From the NCBI GenBank assembly GCA_002448555.1, contig DJYV01000072.1, positions 3,525-10,770 of the forward strand: a stretch of 7,246 nucleotides of DNA, in the 5' to 3' direction. Below are positions 1 through 7,151 of this stretch, in pieces; position 1 is the first letter of the stretch, and each line of letters begins with the position of its first letter. Under the pieces are notes generated by a model, which saw only the letters and a program-made list of their open reading frames with translations, ran no database searches and had not been told where the DNA came from. The translations under genes and the position numbers were made by a program. The DNA comes from Flavobacteriales bacterium UBA6969 (GTDB lineage Bacteria > Bacteroidota > Bacteroidia > Flavobacteriales_D > Sanyastnellaceae).

Positions 1-1797
1 CGCATCGATTTGGTACAACCAACCATTTCTCCGCTGCACAGTACGCGCGGATGGGGTGAGAGCGTTCTTACTTGGTCCGGTCAAGCGACCGACTGGTACA
101 CCTTTTTGCGACAGACCCACCAGGCAGGCTACACCGCCGATGCCATGTACACCGACTCGAACTGGAACACAGCGGTTCACAACGGGTTCATCGGATTGGA
201 TGCCGGAGAGCAACCCGCACCTGCCTACGCAGGGGGGACATTGACCAGTGCCGTTGCCGCATTGAATGCCCAGCAGGGCGGGACCTTTGAGCTGGCCTTG
301 TACGAGAAGACCACCATGGGAGCCGGTCAGCATGCGGCGAATCCCATGCTGCAGGAAACGCCGGATCCGATGACCAAAGTGACGTGGGACAACTACGTGA
401 CCATGGCGCATTCCGACGTGGATGCGATGGGCTTGAACGGGTTCATCGGCCAAGAAAAGCCGGCCAGCGTGGTCCGCGTAACGGTGGGCGGTGAATCCCT
501 TGAACTCCCTGTTTTCCCGATGCCAGGTCAAACCCCAGGCACCATCGGTATCGCCCTTGGTTACGGCCGCGGCGCGAACGGAGAGAACATTGGAAAGGCC
601 GCCTTCCAGACGGGTGAAAACGGCTCGTTCTTGACCAATGCCGAAGGAGGTATGGTGCCTGTCGGACAAAATGTATTCGGTTGGGCGACCTCAGGCGACT
701 TCAACGGATATCACCAATTCGACGTGACTGTTGAAGCCACGGGAGCGACCTACCCACTTGCGTGCACGCAGATCCAAAACACCTTCATGGGCCGTGACAG
801 CATCGTGAAGGAAACGGACATGGCGAGCTTCTTCGCAGAGCGCAACGCCGAGAAAGGCGAAGCGTCGTGGAACAAGCTCATTAAGCTCGCGGTTCACGAA
901 GACGTCAACCAAGACGGAACCATCGATGCCCAAGACGGAAAGCCTACCGAGGCCTTCGATTTGTGGCACGAGCACGCCGTCGAGAACGTTGGACACCGCT
1001 GGGGTATGACCATCGACCTCACGACCTGCACCGGTTGCAGCGCGTGTGTCACGGCTTGCCACATTGAAAACAACGTTCCCGTCGTGGGTAAAGACGAGGT
1101 GCGCCGCCACCGCGACATGCACTGGATGCGCATCGACCGCTTTTTCAGTTCTGACTACAGCTTGGAGCGCGGAGAAGAGGAGGGCGTTGGTGTCATTTCC
1201 TCTTACCGCAAAATGGAGGATCCATCGGCCAACCCGCAAACGGTCCACATGCCGATGATGTGCCAGCACTGCAACCACGCACCGTGTGAAACGGTTTGTC
1301 CAGTTGCAGCGACCACGCACTCAAATGAAGGCTTGAATCAAATGACATACAACCGTTGCATCGGCACGCGTTACTGCGCGAACAACTGCCCTTACAAGGT
1401 GCGCCGATTCAACTGGTTCAATTACCCGGGTTACAAGAAGTTCGCCAACTTCAACCCAGCCCAGGACAGCATGATGCGCATGGTACTCAACCCCGACGTT
1501 ACGGTTCGAAGCCGCGGGGTCATGGAGAAGTGCAGCATGTGCGTTCAGCGCATTCAAGCGGGCAAGCTAGAAGCCAAGAAGGCCGGCGCTCCGGTGGTCG
1601 ACGGTTCTGTCACCACGGCCTGCGCAGAGGCTTGTCCAACCCACGCCATCAACTTCGGCGACTTGAACGACACCAAGTCGGCGGCTCGCCAAGTTTCAGA
1701 AACCAACCGCGCCTACCACGCATTGGAAGAAATCGGCGTCAAGCCGAACATCTTCTATATGACGAAGGTGCGCAACGTAGAACCTAACCAAGCCTGA
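1..1797 (+). CDS. actB: ACIII subunit ActB, C-terminal part (5' truncated): end of molybdopterin-like domain plus four-cluster Fe-S domain
   Basis: Partial gene: the frame is open from base 1 and the true start lies upstream. The 598 codons seen are the C-terminal part of ActB, the periplasm-facing Fe-S subunit of Alternative Complex III, which carries electrons between the quinol-oxidising membrane subunits and the c-type haems. The first ~800 bases resemble the tail of the molybdopterin-oxidoreductase-like half, which in known ACIII holds no cofactor. The rest is a DmsB/PsrB-like ferredoxin domain. Cysteine groups are: CxxCxxCxxxC at 1027-1059; CxxCx4CxxxCP at 1261-1302; CIGTRYC followed by CP at 1357-1392, with Thr at 1366 where a cluster Cys often sits; and CxxC at 1531-1542 paired with CxxxCP at 1621-1638. 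Fifteen rather than sixteen cysteines fits the three [4Fe-4S] plus one [3Fe-4S] reported for characterised ACIII. A calcium-loop-like segment lies at 901-936. The gene ends in tandem stops (TGA TAA), 7 bases before actC. Confidence 0.95.
   Translation, partial: RIDLVQPTISPLHSTRGWGESVLTWSGQATDWYTFLRQTHQAGYTADAMYTDSNWNTAVHNGFIGLDAGEQPAPAYAGGTLTSAVAALNAQQGGTFELALYEKTTMGAGQHAANPMLQETPDPMTKVTWDNYVTMAHSDVDAMGLNGFIGQEKPASVVRVTVGGESLELPVFPMPGQTPGTIGIALGYGRGANGENIGKAAFQTGENGSFLTNAEGGMVPVGQNVFGWATSGDFNGYHQFDVTVEATGATYPLACTQIQNTFMGRDSIVKETDMASFFAERNAEKGEASWNKLIKLAVHEDVNQDGTIDAQDGKPTEAFDLWHEHAVENVGHRWGMTIDLTTCTGCSACVTACHIENNVPVVGKDEVRRHRDMHWMRIDRFFSSDYSLERGEEEGVGVISSYRKMEDPSANPQTVHMPMMCQHCNHAPCETVCPVAATTHSNEGLNQMTYNRCIGTRYCANNCPYKVRRFNWFNYPGYKKFANFNPAQDSMMRMVLNPDVTVRSRGVMEKCSMCVQRIQAGKLEAKKAGAPVVDGSVTTACAEACPTHAINFGDLNDTKSAARQVSETNRAYHALEEIGVKPNIFYMTKVRNVEPNQA
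901..936 (+). other. EF-hand/dockerin-like calcium-binding loop encoded within actB
   Basis: The twelve codons read DVNQDGTIDAQD. Acidic or amide residues stand at loop positions 1, 3, 5, 9 and 12, with Gly at 6 and Ile at 8, which matches the 12-residue calcium loop of EF-hands and dockerins. It lies about 30 residues before the first Fe-S cysteine, in a stretch that links the molybdopterin-like half to the ferredoxin half. Only one loop is visible, with no clear partner nearby. Calcium binding is inferred from the pattern alone. Confidence 0.55.
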
Positions 1798-1804
1798 TAA
1801 GACG

Positions 1805-3184
1805 ATGCAAAAAGAAGCAGCCATTCGGGAACCCCTGATCCTGGGGGAAAAGTCTTACAAGGACATCACCGACGATGTGGTCGGACCCATCCAAGGCGCC
1901 GCGCCGATCGGATGGAAAATCATGATCACCATCTCGACGATCATCGCGATCTACGGTGTGGGCAGCATTTTGTACCTGCTCGGAACCGGCATCGGCGTCT
2001 GGGGATTGAACAAGACCGTTGGATGGGCTTGGGACATCACCAACTTCGTATGGTGGGTTGGCATCGGTCACGCGGGAACGCTGATCTCAGCGGTATTGCT
2101 CCTTTTCCGTCAGAAGTGGAGAATGGCCATCAACCGCTCAGCAGAGGCGATGACCATTTTCGCCGTGATTATGGCGGCCATCTTCCCAGGTATCCACATG
2201 GGACGCATCTGGGTAAGTTACTGGGTGTTGCCCCTCCCCAACCAGTTTGGTTCGTTGTGGGTGAACTTCAACAGCCCGCTGCTCTGGGACGTATTCGCCA
2301 TTTCGACGTACTTCTCGGTTTCGTTGGTGTTCTGGTACATCGGTCTGATTCCTGACTTTGCCACGATTCGGGACCGCATGACCAAGCCATTGGCCAAGAA
2401 AATTTACGGGGTATTGAGCTTCGGTTGGAGCGGACGTGCCAAGCACTGGAACCGTTTCGAAGAGGTGTCACTGGTCTTGGCAGGCATCGCCACGCCGCTG
2501 GTATTCTCCGTTCACTCGATTGTATCGATGGACTTTGCAACATCGGTGGTTCCAGGTTGGCACACGACCATCTTCCCACCCTACTTCGTATCGGGTGCGG
2601 TTTTCTCGGGCTTCGCGATGGTGCAGACCTTGCTCCTGATCATGCGCAAGGGCATGAAGTTGGAGAACTACATCCACGTCAAGCACGTCGAGTACATGAA
2701 CATCGTCATCATCGTGACGGGGTCCATCGTAGGTGTTGCGTACTTGACGGAGTTGTTCATCTCGTGGTACTCAGGCGTAGAATACGAAAGCTACGCCTTC
2801 ATCAACCGTTTTAGTGGACCGTACTCGTGGTCGTACTGGATCATGATGACGTGCAATGTGATCAGTCCCCAGCTGTTCTGGTTCAAGAAAATCCGACGCA
2901 GCCTCATCGCGACCTTCATCTTGTCGATTGTCGTAAACATCGGTATGTGGTTCGAACGTTACGTGATCATTGTTACGTCGATTCACCGGGATTACGATCC
3001 ATCAAGTTGGGGCGAATTCCACCCGACCAGTGTCGATGTGGGCATCTTCATTGGTACCCTCGGCATTTTCTTCACCCTCTTCCTCGCCTTTGCCCGGTTC
3101 TTCCCGGTGTTGGCCTTGAACGAGTTGAAGACCATCCTCAAGACGAGCGGTGAGAACTACAAGAAACAGCAAGCTAACCACTGA
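1805..3184 (+). CDS. actC: ACIII subunit ActC, NrfD-family integral membrane quinol-oxidising subunit
   Basis: The 459-residue NrfD/PsrC-type protein is the membrane subunit that, in known ACIII, holds the quinol site next to the Fe-S subunit ActB. About ten hydrophobic segments can be read, near residues 36-60, 77-101, 112-130, 159-181, 222-242, 257-280, 297-320, 341-358, 366-392 and 412-435; ten helices is the number known for ActC. Family landmarks are PGIHMGR (His131), LLWDVFAIST (Asp162) and HSIVSMDFATS (Asp243). These charged residues are in the part of the family implicated in quinol binding and proton transfer, although that role is not shown here. A soluble, charged N-terminus of about 35 residues precedes the first helix. 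The ATG at 1805 follows the actB tandem stop by 7 bases; no strong Shine-Dalgarno is visible, which is usual in Bacteroidota. actD follows after 11 bases. Confidence 0.96.
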   Translation: MQKEAAIREPLILGEKSYKDITDDVVGPIQGAAPIGWKIMITISTIIAIYGVGSILYLLGTGIGVWGLNKTVGWAWDITNFVWWVGIGHAGTLISAVLLLFRQKWRMAINRSAEAMTIFAVIMAAIFPGIHMGRIWVSYWVLPLPNQFGSLWVNFNSPLLWDVFAISTYFSVSLVFWYIGLIPDFATIRDRMTKPLAKKIYGVLSFGWSGRAKHWNRFEEVSLVLAGIATPLVFSVHSIVSMDFATSVVPGWHTTIFPPYFVSGAVFSGFAMVQTLLLIMRKGMKLENYIHVKHVEYMNIVIIVTGSIVGVAYLTELFISWYSGVEYESYAFINRFSGPYSWSYWIMMTCNVISPQLFWFKKIRRSLIATFILSIVVNIGMWFERYVIIVTSIHRDYDPSSWGEFHPTSVDVGIFIGTLGIFFTLFLAFARFFPVLALNELKTILKTSGENYKKQQANH

Positions 3185-3195
3185 CCCTTACAGCC

Positions 3196-3726
3196 ATGAA
3201 TAAGGTATTCCATGTAATGTATGACGACGACGATACGCTGAAAGACGCGGCGTCGGCGTTGGTCGCAAAAGGCATCCGGGTGAAGGATGTTTTTTCTCCC
3301 TTCCCGATCCACGGCATCGACCCTATCATCGGCGTGAAGCGCACCCGCTTGGGCATTGCGGCGTTCATGTTCGCCACCACGGGCACGACCTTGGCACTGC
3401 TCGGAATGTGGTACTTCATGATTTCCGACTGGCCGATGAACATCGGGGGTAAGCCGAGCTTTTCCTTGATTGAGAACTTGCCCGCGTTCATTCCCGTGAC
3501 GTTTGAGTTTTCGGTATTGTGCGGTGCGCATGGGATGGCCATCACCTACTTGCTCCGCAACGGAACGCTGCCGGGCATGCCGGCCTCCAACCCGGACCCT
3601 CGTTCGACCGATGACAAGTTCATCATGGAGATCACAACCGAACAGAACGCCATGTCTGCCGACGAAATGGAGGCAGCCATCAAGGAAACCCCGCTCTTTG
3701 AGTTGAGCATCAAAGACTACAAGTGA
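3196..3726 (+). CDS. actD: ACIII subunit ActD (DUF3341 family), two-helix membrane protein
   Basis: The 176-residue protein is recognised as ActD, a structural membrane subunit of ACIII with no cofactor known. It begins with a soluble alpha/beta region (residues 1-48: MNKVFHVMYD, an acidic run, then GIRVKDVFSPFPIHGID), expected on the cytoplasmic side. Two membrane segments follow, near 51-76 and 97-120, joined by a loop with the family-typical DWPMNIGGKP and LPAFIPVTFEFSVLCGAHGM-like stretch. The acidic C-terminal tail (about 135-176) contains FELSIKDYK. The length matches the family. The start at 3196 is the first ATG after actC. The stop overlaps the actE start by one base in a TGATG junction, so translational coupling with actE is likely. 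The function is inferred from the family and from its fixed place between actC and actE. Confidence 0.93.
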   Translation: MNKVFHVMYDDDDTLKDAASALVAKGIRVKDVFSPFPIHGIDPIIGVKRTRLGIAAFMFATTGTTLALLGMWYFMISDWPMNIGGKPSFSLIENLPAFIPVTFEFSVLCGAHGMAITYLLRNGTLPGMPASNPDPRSTDDKFIMEITTEQNAMSADEMEAAIKETPLFELSIKDYK

Positions 3727-4424
3727 TGAATATCCGAAGAAGCATTGTTTTATCGGGAGTGGCTGCCGCGCTTGTAGCCACCACGGGTTGTGTCAATGAC
3801 CCGGATAGCCCCGGCTTGGAATACATGCCCGACATGTACCGCTCGCCTGCAGTAGAAGCGTACGTCGACTACGGCCAAGACCCCTACCAAGTGGGAGAGG
3901 AAGTGGCTTCGGCGCAACGCCAGGTTCAGTCTGCGCGCAAGCCAGTCGCTGGTACGATTCCATTCAACCCAGACGCGATGGCATTCTCGATGCCGTATGC
4001 GTATCCGAACACCGTAGAAGGGTACGAAGCCGCCGGAGCTAACTTGTCATCACCGTTGGCGCACGTCGGTCAGGCTGAAATTGAAGCTGGACAGCAGATC
4101 TACACGCAGATGTGCACCCAGTGCCACGGTGAGGAAGGAAAAGGGAACGGTGCGCTGAGCCGCAACGGTCATATCCAAGGGATTCCGAGCTACAGCGACA
4201 AGCTGAAAGATCTGCCTGAAGGCAAAATGTACCACACACTGACCTATGGTAAGGGCCTCATGGGTTCCCACGCGTCACAGCTGTCCCAGAAGGACCGCTG
4301 GTTGGTCATCGAGTACATCAAAGTCCTCCAGAATGGAGGGGAAATGCCGGAATTTGACGAAAACGGCAATGTGGTGAAATCGGCGCCTGCTGAAGCAGGA
4401 GATGCCATGGCAATGAATAACTGA
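3726..4424 (+). CDS. actE: ACIII subunit ActE, monohaem cytochrome c lipoprotein
   Basis: The 232-residue periplasmic cytochrome c is membrane-anchored by a lipid. Residues 1-21 form a signal peptide (Arg4-Arg5, hydrophobic core, VATTG) ending at Cys22, the presumed lipidated residue. The -3 position is Thr rather than the usual Leu/Val/Ile, so the lipobox is loose. One haem c site, CTQCH, sits at residues 130-134 (bases 4113-4127) and is followed by GEEGKGNG. Met179 in YGKGLMGSHASQL is the likely sixth ligand; the usual Met-Pro is Met-Gly here. About 100 residues between the anchor and the haem domain wrap against the complex in known structures. ActE is the probable exit haem of ACIII toward the oxidase. 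The ATG at 3726 overlaps the actD stop by one base. A GTG codon directly upstream at 3723 would add a single residue but is less likely. The actF start is only 2 bases after the stop. Confidence 0.94.
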   Translation: MNIRRSIVLSGVAAALVATTGCVNDPDSPGLEYMPDMYRSPAVEAYVDYGQDPYQVGEEVASAQRQVQSARKPVAGTIPFNPDAMAFSMPYAYPNTVEGYEAAGANLSSPLAHVGQAEIEAGQQIYTQMCTQCHGEEGKGNGALSRNGHIQGIPSYSDKLKDLPEGKMYHTLTYGKGLMGSHASQLSQKDRWLVIEYIKVLQNGGEMPEFDENGNVVKSAPAEAGDAMAMNN

Positions 4425-4426
4425 TC

Positions 4427-5686
4427 ATGGAATTCAAATTCGAAGGACGCACCAAACTGGTCACCCAAGTGCTCATGGGCATTGGGTTGCTGGCCCTCAT
4501 CGGTGGATTTTTGACCGATGGTTCAGCGCACCACCAACGCTGGTGGGCAAACTTGCTCATCAACGGATTTTTCTGGTTCTCCATTTCCTTGGCGGCCCTC
4601 TTCTTCTACGCGCTGAACTACGCGGTGGAGGCATCGTGGTCGGTCGTCATCAAACGCACGTTTGAGGCGATGTGGCATTTCTTGCCCATCGGTGCCGGAG
4701 TGATTGTGGTCGTGTTGGCGGCCGGACAGTTTTTCCATGCCCATCACCTGTACCACTGGATGGATTCAACCTTGTACCACGAGTACATGATTGTGGACGG
4801 AGATCACACCCAATACGTGGATGAAATGACGGAAGGTGCAGTCGTCAACCCGAACTACGACCACATCATCGCAGGCAAGCAGCCCTACTTCGCGACCTGG
4901 TTCTTCTGGTTGCGAACCATCGGTTACGTTGCGACGTTCTTGATTTTTGCGCGCTTGTTCCGCCGGTGGTCACTGCTGGAAGACGAGCAGCCAAGCCTGG
5001 ACCTTCACTTCAAGCAATTCCGCCGCAGCGCAATGTTTTTGGTGTTCTTCGCAGTGTTTAGCTCAATGTTGGCGTGGGATTGGGTCATGTCGATTGATGT
5101 GCACTGGTTCTCGACGCTCTTTGGCTGGTACCTCTTCTCCGGCATGTGGGTCAGTTTCATGATCATGTTGAACCTCGGTTTGATCTGGTTGCGCAGCAAG
5201 GGATATTACCAAGAGGTCACGTCCAGCCACATACACGACATCTCCAAGTGGATGTTCGCGATCTCCATGTTGTGGAGCTACCTCTGGGTAAGCCAGTTCT
5301 TGTTGATCTGGTACGCGAACATTCCGGAAGAAGTGACGTACTACACGCAGCGTTTCTTCACCGACTACCAGGTGCCGTTCATGCTGACGTTCTTCATCAA
5401 CTTTGCGGTGCCGTTCTACACGCTGTTGCCGCGTGATACCAAGCGCAATGCCAAGTTCATTGTCCCGGTCGGTTTGCTCATCTTTATCGGGCATTTCGCG
5501 GATGTTTATCTGCTTGTCGTGCCCGGCACAATGTTTGACCACAACGAATTCGGTATTTTTGAAATTGCGTTGTTCTTAGGGTTCCTGGGTCTTTACCTCA
5601 ACCGCACATTGAATGCGCTGAGCAAAGCACCGTTGATTCCAAAAGGGCATCCAATGTTGCAAGAATCAAAAGACCTCCACTACTGA
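4427..5686 (+). CDS. actF: ACIII subunit ActF, NrfD-like integral membrane subunit
   Basis: The 419-residue polytopic protein is the second NrfD-like subunit of ACIII and is distant in sequence from ActC. About ten hydrophobic segments are visible, near residues 10-30, 44-66, 82-103, 155-177, 200-222, 229-254, 271-297, 315-335, 343-365 and 373-392. The hallmark SIDVHWFSTLFGWY is at residues 222-235, and NFAVPFYTLLPRDTKRN follows at 325-341. A long polar loop between helices 3 and 4 (about 104-154) is rich in His and Asp (HAHHLYHWMD, then the conserved IIAGKQPYF). ActF is thought to contribute to the complex's membrane core and possibly to proton movement; no cofactor motif is present. The start lies 2 bases after actE, indicating coupling. 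The gene ends in tandem TGA TAA, and coxB starts 20 bases later, the largest gap in the window. Confidence 0.95.
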   Translation: MEFKFEGRTKLVTQVLMGIGLLALIGGFLTDGSAHHQRWWANLLINGFFWFSISLAALFFYALNYAVEASWSVVIKRTFEAMWHFLPIGAGVIVVVLAAGQFFHAHHLYHWMDSTLYHEYMIVDGDHTQYVDEMTEGAVVNPNYDHIIAGKQPYFATWFFWLRTIGYVATFLIFARLFRRWSLLEDEQPSLDLHFKQFRRSAMFLVFFAVFSSMLAWDWVMSIDVHWFSTLFGWYLFSGMWVSFMIMLNLGLIWLRSKGYYQEVTSSHIHDISKWMFAISMLWSYLWVSQFLLIWYANIPEEVTYYTQRFFTDYQVPFMLTFFINFAVPFYTLLPRDTKRNAKFIVPVGLLIFIGHFADVYLLVVPGTMFDHNEFGIFEIALFLGFLGLYLNRTLNALSKAPLIPKGHPMLQESKDLHY

Positions 5687-5706
5687 TAACAAGAATCTCC
5701 TAAGAA

Positions 5707-7149
5707 ATGAAATTGCTCATTCTCCTTGTTGTTGTCCTGGGTTTGGTGGCTGCAGTGCAGCTTTCCAAAGTCTATCAGCTCTCCATCTCCTTGCGAGGGA
5801 AGCGCGAAGAGGACATTTCAGAAGCAGATAACCGATTGAATGGCGGAGCCTTCTTGGCATTCATGGCGGTCTTTTATGCGTCGTTCATTTACCTCTTGGT
5901 GTACTACGGATCGTATGGCACGCCTCCGGCAACAGAACACGGTGTGGCGGTTGACCAGTTGATGAACTTCAACATGGCCATCATCTTCACGGTGTTCTTC
6001 ATCGTCAACACCCTGCTGTTCTGGTTCGCAGCGAAGTACTACTACCGCGCTGACCGCAAGGCGCGCTTCTTCGCACACGACAACCGCCTCGAATTGGTTT
6101 GGACGGTCATTCCTTCGATTGTTCTGGCGGTGATCATCGCATTTGGCCTGCGCACGTGGAACCAAATGACCGGGGATGCAGCGGACGACGCACTGCGCGT
6201 TGAACTCTACTCAAAGCAATTTGACTGGACGGCTCGTTACCCCGGAAACGATGGTGAATTTGGCTTGGCCAACTACAACCTGATTACCCCCATGAATGCC
6301 TTGGGTATTGTGACTGCCGACGGCATCGCAGAGGCGCTGGAAGAGATTGAGGGCAAGATTGCGAAAGTGGAACGAGAAATCTTCTACGAGAAGGGCCACT
6401 TGCTCGCAGAGCGCGAAGCATTGGTAGCGCAGCTTGCCGGAGACGACCACGGTCACGGGGGCCACGGCCACGACGATCATGGTGACCACGGCCACGACGA
6501 TCATGGTGACCACGGCCACGACGACCACGGTCACGACGACGATGCATTGAAAGCAGTCCTCGAGGCGCGCATCCACGAAATCGATGAGATGTTGGCTTCT
6601 GACAAGTTGACCATCCTCACAGACGCGGCGTACGAAGCCAAAGAGGACAAGCTGTACCGATTGCAGCGTCACCGCCAGCGCATCCAAGAGATTCGCGAAT
6701 TCGACTTCGACGGCAATTTGAGTGCATGGGAAGCGGGCATGGACGACCGCATCGTGAAAGGAGAATTCCACTTGCCAGTAGGCCAAGAGGTGGAGTTTGT
6801 ATTCCGTTCACGTGACGTCATTCATTCAGCGTACATGCCGGCCTTCAGAGCGCAGATGAACACGGTACCAGGTGTGCCGACGCGTTTCAAAATGACGCCA
6901 ACCATTACCACCGATTCCATGCGAATGGTGTTAAACGATCCGGAATTTGATTATGTCCTTTTGTGCAACAAAGTGTGCGGAGCTGCCCACTTCAATATGC
7001 AGATGAAGGTCATCGTCGAAACCGAAGAGCAATACGCGGCTTGGCTCGCTGAGCAAGATGAGTTCTTGGTCAAGGAAGGTTCAGATGAACCGGAAATGGA
7101 GCAAGCCGTCACCACCGAAGAATCTACTAACGTAACTGCATCGCTTTAA
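5707..7149 (+). CDS. coxB: Cytochrome c oxidase subunit II with CuA centre and an inserted His-rich helical hairpin
   Basis: The 480-residue subunit accepts electrons at CuA and passes them to CoxA. An N-terminal helix (3-18) and another (48-68) precede the two canonical COX II helices (88-110; 128-148, beginning ELVWTVIP), an arrangement typical of Bacteroidota. The periplasmic domain starts at KQFDWTARYPG (170-180). CuA ligands are His373 in DVIHSAYMP, then Cys420, Cys424, His428 and Met431 in CNKVCGAAHFNM. Lys422 stands where many oxidases have Glu, the residue that also helps bind Mg. Between about 206 and 345 lies a charged, largely helical insertion: a coiled-coil-like stretch (205-244), a loop with 12 His (248-276) and a second helical stretch (280-331). 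No CXXCH is present, so this is not a caa3-type subunit with its own cytochrome c. The acidic C-terminal tail has no recognised domain. At 480 residues it is longer than a minimal COX II. The ATG at 5707 follows an A-rich leader. Confidence 0.95.
   Translation: MKLLILLVVVLGLVAAVQLSKVYQLSISLRGKREEDISEADNRLNGGAFLAFMAVFYASFIYLLVYYGSYGTPPATEHGVAVDQLMNFNMAIIFTVFFIVNTLLFWFAAKYYYRADRKARFFAHDNRLELVWTVIPSIVLAVIIAFGLRTWNQMTGDAADDALRVELYSKQFDWTARYPGNDGEFGLANYNLITPMNALGIVTADGIAEALEEIEGKIAKVEREIFYEKGHLLAEREALVAQLAGDDHGHGGHGHDDHGDHGHDDHGDHGHDDHGHDDDALKAVLEARIHEIDEMLASDKLTILTDAAYEAKEDKLYRLQRHRQRIQEIREFDFDGNLSAWEAGMDDRIVKGEFHLPVGQEVEFVFRSRDVIHSAYMPAFRAQMNTVPGVPTRFKMTPTITTDSMRMVLNDPEFDYVLLCNKVCGAAHFNMQMKVIVETEEQYAAWLAEQDEFLVKEGSDEPEMEQAVTTEESTNVTASL
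6322..6741 (+). other. Region encoding the helical, His-rich insertion in CoxB
   Basis: This stretch encodes about 140 residues between the start of the cupredoxin-like fold (ending near NLITPMNALGI) and its continuation (DDRIVKGEFHLPVG). Both flanks are rich in Glu, Lys, Arg, Leu and Ile with roughly heptad spacing (ALEEIEGKIAKVEREI; ALKAVLEARIHEIDEML; YRLQRHRQRIQEI). This suggests an antiparallel helical hairpin with the His loop at its tip, on the periplasmic side. The fold and location are inferred from the family topology. Insertions at this site may occur in relatives, so its novelty is uncertain. Confidence 0.7.
6463..6534 (+). repeat. Three tandem 24-base repeats encoding HGHDDHGD units in coxB
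   Basis: Copies lie at 6463-6486, 6487-6510 and 6511-6534. The first two are identical base for base. The third differs at three positions, two of them silent (GAT/GAC, CAT/CAC) and one changing the last Asp to His. Together with the preceding DDHGHGG, the array gives 12 histidines in 29 residues. The near-perfect identity indicates recent duplication, so the copy number may vary between strains. The frame is kept because the unit is 24 bases. Confidence 0.95.
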
Positions 7150-7151
7150 TC

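Noticed and set aside
181..449. Fourteen-base direct repeat (at 181 and 436) encoding NGFIG twice in actB
   Set aside because: The flanking sequences do not match, the two copies fall in different parts of the domain, and a single 14-base match is weak evidence for duplication.
1..1020. Active molybdenum enzyme suggested by the molybdopterin-oxidoreductase-like segment
   Set aside because: In this fused context followed by actC-actF, the domain belongs to ActB, whose molybdopterin-like half is known to lack the cofactor. Its N-terminal part is outside the window, so cofactor binding cannot be judged here.
691..1320. Long minus-strand open frame of 209 codons
   Set aside because: It lies wholly opposite the Fe-S domain of actB, whose cysteine motifs prove the plus-strand frame. 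The minus-strand product shows no recognisable domain, and codon bias of the real gene explains the open frame.
5687..5706. Possible promoter or terminator in the 20-base actF-coxB gap
   Set aside because: No inverted repeat or T-run is present and there is no room for a Bacteroidota promoter within the gap. It reads as a plain A-rich translation leader.
6211..6786. Minus-strand open frame of 191 codons with Val-rich repeats
   Set aside because: This is the complement of the coxB His repeat. The Val-rich runs are simply GTG/GTC codons opposite CAC/GAC. No family resemblance or start context supports a gene.
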